Origin: Gnetum montanum
Taxonomy: Eukaryota; Streptophyta; Gnetopsida; Gnetales; Gnetaceae
Direction of reading: 5' to 3'
Length of the DNA stretch: 64,000 nucleotides
Assembly: GCA_015680685.1 (NCBI GenBank)
Contig: MNCI01002813.1
Span: 1,637,296-1,701,295 of the forward strand
Shown here piece by piece: positions 57,108-64,000 of the stretch (the stretch's first letter is position 1; the number at the start of each line of letters is the position of its first letter). Position numbers and translations under genes: made by a program. A model generated the notes under the pieces. That model was not told where the DNA came from. It saw nothing but the letters and a program-made list of their open reading frames with translations, and ran no database searches.

Positions 57108-57317
57108 AAACTTCATCATGTCTATGCTAATCTTATAAGTGCCAGCTACAATTTTTGTAAAGTGTCCAATTTTTCTATAATGGATATTAATTTTTATAAT
57201 CCTATATAATCTAGGACTCAGAGTTAGTTAATATGTCTTTTAGCTAATAAATTCTATGCCTTCCAATTTTGTAAGAAACTCAATCCTAATTCTCTTCACT
57301 TGAGGATGAGTTTTCAA

Positions 57318-57332
57318 TCTATTGTGCAGGTA
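57318..57332 (+). other. Polypurine tract of D (degraded)
   Basis: ctattgtgcaggta next to TGATAACA, preceded by cttgaggatgag, the block conserved before the PPT in C and E. Confidence 0.6.
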
Positions 57333-58525
57333 TGATAACATATTAATAAGTTAAGTTGCATCAATGCATACACGTTGACATAGTTGCATTGATGTAACCT
57401 TGTTGATGCATGATAGGATAGATTAACATAGATACATTGATGGTGATGTAGTTATTGCCTATATAAATACATGCATCCCTTGCATTGATGGCACATTAAG
57501 TCATAGTTGTAGCTAAACTCTTGCAATTTCCTTTTCCCAGAGTTAGAATATATTCTCTTTGAGTGCTTGTAGTGTGGATCTATGAGATTGTATGGAGTCT
57601 TATTCAAATGCCTATGTACTTGAATTCATTTGCATGAATAGAAATAAAATCGAGATTTCCTACATTCATTGCAACACTTAGACTAGCTTAAGTTTACTTT
57701 CCTACACTTTAATTTCTATGTAGTTTACATTAATATTTTTATTTAGTTAATATAATTAATCATAAATACATGAGTATGCCCACTTTGATCATAAAGTATT
57801 AATGCTTGGTAACCCTAGCAGTGGATGTTTGGTATACCCAACAATAGCCACTTGGAGTGCTTGTAGTGTGGATCTATGAGATTGTATGGAGTCTTATTTA
57901 AGTGCCTATGTACTTGAATTCATTTGCATGAATAGAAATATAATCGAGATTTCCTACATTCATTGCAACACTTAGACTAGCTTAAGTTTATTTTCCTGCA
58001 CTTTACTTTCTATGTAGTTTACATTAATAGTTTTATGTAGTTGATATAATTAATCATAAATACATGAGTATGAACACTTTGAGCATAAAGTATTAATGCT
58101 TGGTAACCCTAGCAGTGGATGTTTGGTATACCCAGCAATAGCCACTTGGTGACTAAATAGCATTAATACTAGTTTGGGATGTGTACAAAAAGTGGGAATG
58201 GTTACTTGATGTTAGGATAAGTTAGTTAATAGGCTAGTAATCAATTAGACATTTAATTATTCAACCTTTACTCAGTTATCTAGTCATTAGTGAAAAAATA
58301 TGAAAATATTTATAAAAATATATATCATGTGCCTGAACCCACACTTAACCATACATACTGATAACACACAAGTGTAGGTTAAGAAGATAATGACCTTACA
58401 ACTACATGATTCACTATTTAGGAATATTAGCCACTTGGACAACTAAGTCTACAGAGTTTAGCTAGATTGCTGGTGAATGCTTGTGATTTGTATGGTTGGG
58501 CATAGGGGATATCCATTGCTCATGA
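57333..58525 (+). repeat. 3' LTR of D
   Basis: TGATAACATATT to ...TGCTCATGA. A diverged member of the Asp-family LTR with TATAAATA at 57462-57469 and the conserved end gtatggttgggcataggg. It is longer than its relatives because of an internal 294-bp tandem duplication. Confidence 0.75.
57561..58148 (+). repeat. 294-bp tandem duplication inside the D LTR
   Basis: 57561-57854 is repeated at 57855-58148, starting gagtgcttgtagtgtgg in both. Only scattered substitutions separate the two, so the duplication is younger than much of the surrounding decay. Confidence 0.9.
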
Positions 58526-59104
58526 TGTAGGAATGTTATTTCACTATCAAATTAAGCTTAAATGTTGAATTTTTTGAATTTTAAGCTAATCAAGGATCCA
58601 AAAAGTTTTTAATATAATAAAAATTTACCAAAACTAAAATGTATCCTTTTGTTATTGTAGATAATACCTATATGAATGCTTAAGGTTGAAGGTCTTTTTC
58701 AATATAAGGAAAAGAATCCAATAAGGAAATAAAGAAGGACATGCCCATGGAAAAATAGTATAAACATAGATTATAGCTCTAACATCATATTTTTGCTACC
58801 TAGGAATCCATGGGTCAATGAGGAGACATTTTATTCTATCCTTTACAAGTTCTGCATAAGAAATTAAGCACCAACATAACAATCCAATATGAAGATTCAT
58901 CAATAGTGCAATTTTGAAGACTACTACAATTTTATAAACTTTAATATCTATCCAGCTTTTTTTTGTTAATTTGTAATACATTTACTTGAATAAATTTTAT
59001 AATGTGACACTTATACTTTTCATGTTACTCATTTTGGTCCTAGTCATCCTACAATTTTTTTAATAAACTTTATCCATATTGTACAACTTGAGGATCAATT
59101 TTTG
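58526..59104. other. AT-rich sequence between D and E
   Basis: No gene. The last 120 bases resemble the 3' end of an Asp-family internal region, with cttgaggatcaa just before a PPT. The rest is unrecognised. Confidence 0.4.
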
Positions 59105-59120
59105 GTGAGTTATGAGGGTA

Positions 59121-59575
59121 TGTTGAATAATGAAAATTTAACTCATTATTTAAGATATTGCATCTATGATATCATATCTATGATATTGTAGCTGCTACAT
59201 CATATTTACTATATTGTAGGCTTGGATGCTATGTCACAAATATGATGTGGTAATTGTAATAAATGCCTATAAATATGAATAATGTATTATGTTTATGGCA
59301 CCTTTGATCATTCTCATAGCCAGACTCTTGTAGGTTTCTTCTATAGGACTTAGCAAACAGTTAATGAGTACTTGTAGCATGGATTTGAGTGAATTGTACA
59401 ATGTCTTATTTAAGTGGCATTGTACCTAGACACATTCTATGAATGACAATAAGATCAAGATTGATTTATAATAATTGCATTACTTATAATAGATTTACTT
59501 TTAATGCAATTTACTTTCTATGCACCTAGTTAAGATTTGCATTTTTATGCATATTAATTAATTAGTGAAGTGAGC
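59121..59575 (+). repeat. Asp-family LTR fragment E, 3'-truncated
   Basis: Starts TGTTGAATAATG after PPT-like tatgagggta (59111-59120). TATAAATA at 59268-59275. It aligns with the D LTR through tttacttt and ctatg blocks, then breaks off around 59575. Confidence 0.6.
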
Positions 59576-62500
59576 ATCACCAGTTTTGAGAACGACTTCA
59601 CCATGACTTGTGGGATTGCATGTTTGCTCAAAAAAATTGAAAATGTGAATGGCTAAAGGATTGAATATGACCTCATCATGACCATGGTGTGGACCGCGAC
59701 CCATGATTAATGTTGGCAATCTCACTACAACCCATGGTTTTGATGTATAATTTGAAAAAAGGATAGAAAATAGTGTGCAAAGGCCTCAAAATGAATGAAA
59801 ATTACTAGAAAAAATTGGGGACATCAAGGACATGACTCAAAGACCACAAAATTACCATAGGAAATGAATAGTGAAATAAACATATGAATTAGATAATCTA
59901 TATGTATAAAGAAATACTTGAATCCTAACATGATGCAAATGGATTTGAAGAAATTACATAAAATCCATTCTTTATTGAAGATGCACAAAACTCTTATGAA
60001 TTGAAATAGATAAGAAAAATTACAAAGATTACTTAGAAGAATAAAAGCACATATCCACTATCTTCATACAAAATCACCTACTTTCTCTTTCTAATCAATG
60101 TACATGAATTAGTAAAGCTTCATATACCACCATAAGCCTTTAATTTGGTAACACTCTTACATCTAAGAAAATGGATGCCAAAGTGCCTAGTTGAATGGAG
60201 TATGAGGTTGTGAAAATTCTATCAAAAAATCCAATGTATAAAAATCAACTAAACTTATAAAATTAAAATCATAATAAAAGTAGTCTATCTTCCAACACTT
60301 TTGTAATGTATGTAACCTCTACAAAACTAATAACTCATGTTAAAATCATGATAAAATAAAACAACACATGCTCTCTATGGTAAGGTCTTCATCACAAACA
60401 GTGATTTTAGCTAGAGTTTAGCTAACTTATAGGATGTCAAACATGGCTTCATTTACAAATCGAGGATGAGAGTAATTTTTTGTAATAGAAATTTATGGTT
60501 AATACATACATTAACTAAGGCATCCACAACCTTTAAGAAAAATTGTGCCAAAACGATTTGGATCAAATGTAAGTTGGCCTCTTGTACTAGTTATTCACCT
60601 TGAACATTTTGTTGTATCATTGTCAAATATTCTAGTATTTTCTAACTATTAACCATCCCACAATGCACATGAATATTGATCTATTTAAGCATCTAACAAG
60701 CTAGCAACCTTGCATCATGATGTTGTTAGCTCTAGTATGCACTTTGGAAACTCTTGTTCCACTCATTCTAAATGCTCATGTTGCATTTTACAAGCAAGAC
60801 AAAGAAATGAATTTAACAAGCCTAAATTCATGTAATAGAAGACCATATCTACATATCGAAATATAGTAAGAGCACATAGTTAAAGATAAAATCTCAAGAG
60901 AAGACAAAGATCAAATGAAGCCAATATAATGTTTTTGGGAAAAAGGGATAAATTAATGTAATTTATATTTGAATTATTATGTCATGTAAATAAGATAAAA
61001 AAGTCTATTATTTTACCTTTATTAAAAGATTGATTAGTGGATAGAATTAGAGAATGGGCCTAATCTCTCAGGTCCCTTGAATTTCAGCCCAATTCTCCAT
61101 AACATAGGCTTGTCCCTTTGTATTTCATTATAGATCCATCATTTGGCTATAAATATGTGGGAAAATCATGTTTGTAAGTCATGACATTGATTCCATTTAG
61201 AAAATTGATGCTATAGCAATAGGATAGATTATGTTATGAATATTTTACCCTAATAATTTTCATCATCCATCATTGATTCATCATATTCACAAATTCATTA
61301 ATTTAAGAAGTTGAAAAATCAGATTCAAGGCTACTTTAATGTAAAAAATTTCAATAATCAAATCCACTCAAATGAATTCTAAATTTCTCAAGTAGGTAGA
61401 TTGTTAAAAAAAAGCTTTGTATCAAGTATTCACTCACTTTATAACTCTTGTGAATCTTAGAGATATTCATCACGCAAATCACCTATTTCTATTCTATATG
61501 TTGAACAATTTTTTTAAAGTTCCCTTTTTGAGATATAATTGAATCATCAAATAAATTCTAATTGATTTAAAATTTCATAGACTTATAGATTGTAGAACAA
61601 ACTTTTGAACAAGCCTAAGCCAACAAAAAACTCATTTGGATCACGAAGATACTACAACTACAAAATTAGAAAAAGAATCAATTTTTATTAGTTAGACTGT
61701 CCACATAATTTCATAAATTAGGCTGCCATAAATTTTACAATAAAAAAATATTTCAAATCTTTTTATATCTAAAAAATCAATAGATGTTTCATACATAAAT
61801 GAAGCACTATCCATGTAACACCCTAGTGTTTCAAACCTAGGATCTTGGATTGTTAATTATTTTCTTTTGTTAAGGTATATTATCATAAAGGTATATATTA
61901 ACATAATATGGTCTATATTATATGGTATATTGCTAATTAATTGTGATATTGTATTCTAATGCATTTTATTTCATGTTTGTTAAATTGGATTTGATACCTT
62001 TTAAATGACACTTCTTAATATGCTTATGATTGTACATCTTATGGTTTAAACCCTTGACCACTTACTTGCATGTACGTTTGAGTCCATTGGTGTTTTTTTA
62101 TTATTCTAATTTCATTTTATATTTATTTTCTAAATATCTTACTAATTCTTATTACTTTCAAGTTGGATAGGTTCGAATGATGGTGGTGGTTCATTGATGG
62201 TAATTTATTAATTTTTTATCATATCTTCCATGGTTTATCATATTCTAAGGTTTTGAAATAAATTAGGAACAAGGTTATGAGACATGTTAAATAAATATTT
62301 GGTGTTTACTCTAGTTATTCTTTTACTTCATCTTAGAACTTTTTTTTGGGCAAGTTGTCTTATGGATAACTTAACTTATTGGTGGACCATTAAACCTTTT
62401 TTTATGGATACATGTTACCAATTCTTAGAAAATAGATTATCAATTCATTATTCTTGGAATTGCCAAAATCATACCTCTTATGGCTATAAATACTTGAAAA

Positions 62501-64000
62501 TGCTAAATATTTTGGAATCAATTGTGTATTATGCTCTCTTTCGGTCTCTTGCTTGTAGCTATGCATAGTAGATCTCTTGATAATTTCTAGATGTAAAAAT
62601 TATAAGGTGCTTTTCTAGTGATGTTATCAATGTTAATAGATAAAGATGAAAAATTAATGAAGGACTAGTCCATCAAGAGATTGACTCACATGTCCATTAG
62701 GAGCATTTAAGACAAGAGGCTCAACTAGGGATGATGAACTAATCCTTATGATTACTTGCAAGAAAGATGTTAGACTGATGTAATTGATAAAAAATATTAG
62801 CAAGAAGTAATAAAGGATAAATTAAGAGGTTAATGATATGTGATAAAGGTTATGAGAATAATAAGATATGGTAAAGTAATAAATGGGTTAAGTAAATATT
62901 AAGGAATGTTAAAAAGAATGATAGTAGAATTATGTTTTAATGTGTTCATTGAAAATGATGCTAGGAATTGATGGGAGAATTGATACAATAATTAATGATG
63001 GAAGAAATAATGATTAATATTAATGTTGCATTGATTTCCTAGTATTAAAATTAATTTCAAGTTATAAAAGAAAAGGGGTAATTAAAAATTAAACATCTTG
63101 CTTTCATTTGTGCATGACAAGCTTGGAAATTGACTTAAAGTAAAGAAGAACAACAATAGTAGAGCAATGATGGCAAGCACTAGCAATCATGACAAGATGA
63201 ATGGAGGGAGGGGTAATGATGAATCCCAAGTAGAGGGAAGCTCAAGTTCCTTGACAAGACCTCATGCCATCCCAAGCACTAGTGTAAGTGATCTTTCCTT
63301 TTTCTATTTATCCTAGGCTTTATTAGCATTTTTGGAACTATATATGTCAAACATGTGCTATGAATTGAAAATTCTATGCATCTCCACTGTACTTTTTTGG
63401 TTGCTACATAAGAGGATCATCACTTAGAGGCTTACTTCTCATCTTGCAAAGGTAGGATTTTAGAAGGGTTGGTGGATTAGGAAAAGCCTAACCTCTTTCA
63501 AGTGGTTGTGCCTAGGCTTGAACCCAACTCTTATGACTTAAGAAATAAGCATCTTCTCATCACTCCAAGTGATGGTCACTTATTTATATGGTACATAGAT
63601 TAGGAATTTTTATAAAATTGACACTAAGAAAAACTTTGATGCACCATAATTAACATTAGGAGTAACATGAGCTATGTTCAAAAGGAAAGCTATTAATGTA
63701 AAATAATACTTCAATTTGAAACTAATGTAATTGGTTGGTCAATGAAAATGAGTTTATGATTAGAATTAATACTATTTCAAAAATGATGAAAGGTAGAGAA
63801 AAAGATCCTTTAAGTATAATAAATTCTTTTTTAATGGAATAGGATGATCCTTGAAAATAATGCTAAAAATGGTGCTAAGCCGTAAAGATATTAGTGAACT
63901 TAGGAAATAGACATCACACCCCATTAGAAGCTTAGGTGCTTAACTCCTAAAACAATATGAGATGTAGGTTAATTTAACTATGTGGATAATCCTTATTGTT
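59576..64000. other. AT-rich region without recognised genes
   Basis: 4.4 kb with no long frame on either strand; the longest, 62284-62568, is Leu/Trp/Tyr-rich and shows no codon or motif evidence for a gene. At about 61816 TGTAACACCCTAG resembles the start of some plant Ty3 LTRs. I saw no matching end or duplication. No RNA gene seen. Confidence 0.4.

Noticed and set aside
62284-62568. 94-codon frame at the right end
   Set aside because: AT-driven composition, no motif, no supporting context.

Overview
The window looks like intergenic DNA from a land plant with a large, transposon-filled nuclear genome. I found no host gene, rRNA or tRNA gene. Almost everything from position 1 to about 59,600 is LTR retrotransposon, and the elements are inserted inside one another. 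The plant assignment rests on a Tat/Ogre-type Ty3/gypsy element with two RNase H domains, LTR elements whose primer-binding site matches plant tRNA-Asp, and stop codons that are mostly TAG, as expected from decay of CHG-methylated CAG. The species cannot be named from this sequence.

Two families make up the nest. The first ('Asp family') has LTRs of about 0.85-0.9 kb, a tRNA-Asp-like PBS, a gag gene and usually a second gene, ORF2, that resembles the 'putative plant transposon protein' domain. No copy has a polymerase. The second ('V/W family') is a large Tat-like Ty3/gypsy element, present as a nearly complete copy V (38972-56361, 17.4 kb) and an older, deleted copy W (2671-17683).

Layout: C is a plus-strand Asp-family element whose gag is split between 1-88 and 31899-33414. 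The splitter is X (89-31898, minus strand). W sits in ORF2 of X, and a solo Asp-family LTR (9405-10181) sits in W. Y (21933-31081, minus strand) sits inside the 5' LTR of X. The 3' LTR of C ends at 36233. From there to 58525 lies D, another plus-strand Asp-family element, whose ORF2 is split by V. A fifth LTR fragment, E, lies at 59121-59575. The last 4.4 kb is AT-rich with no recognisable gene. Target-site duplications are readable for V (perfect GGACT), Y (perfect CCAAC), X, W and the solo LTR (decayed).

The most interesting feature is in the V/W family. Between protease and reverse transcriptase, where Ogre elements carry an intron, lies a multi-exon gene on the opposite strand (V 45173-49271, W 10491-14075). 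In V the exon junctions I checked keep a single reading frame, apart from the exon 2-3 junction. The older copy W has the same exon order with diverged but alignable protein. One exon of V resembles an FCP1/NIF-type (HAD) phosphatase core and was not found in W. V has no frameshift across gag-pro and pol, but 20 internal stops plus an integrase Glu-to-Lys change, so V is inactive as it stands.
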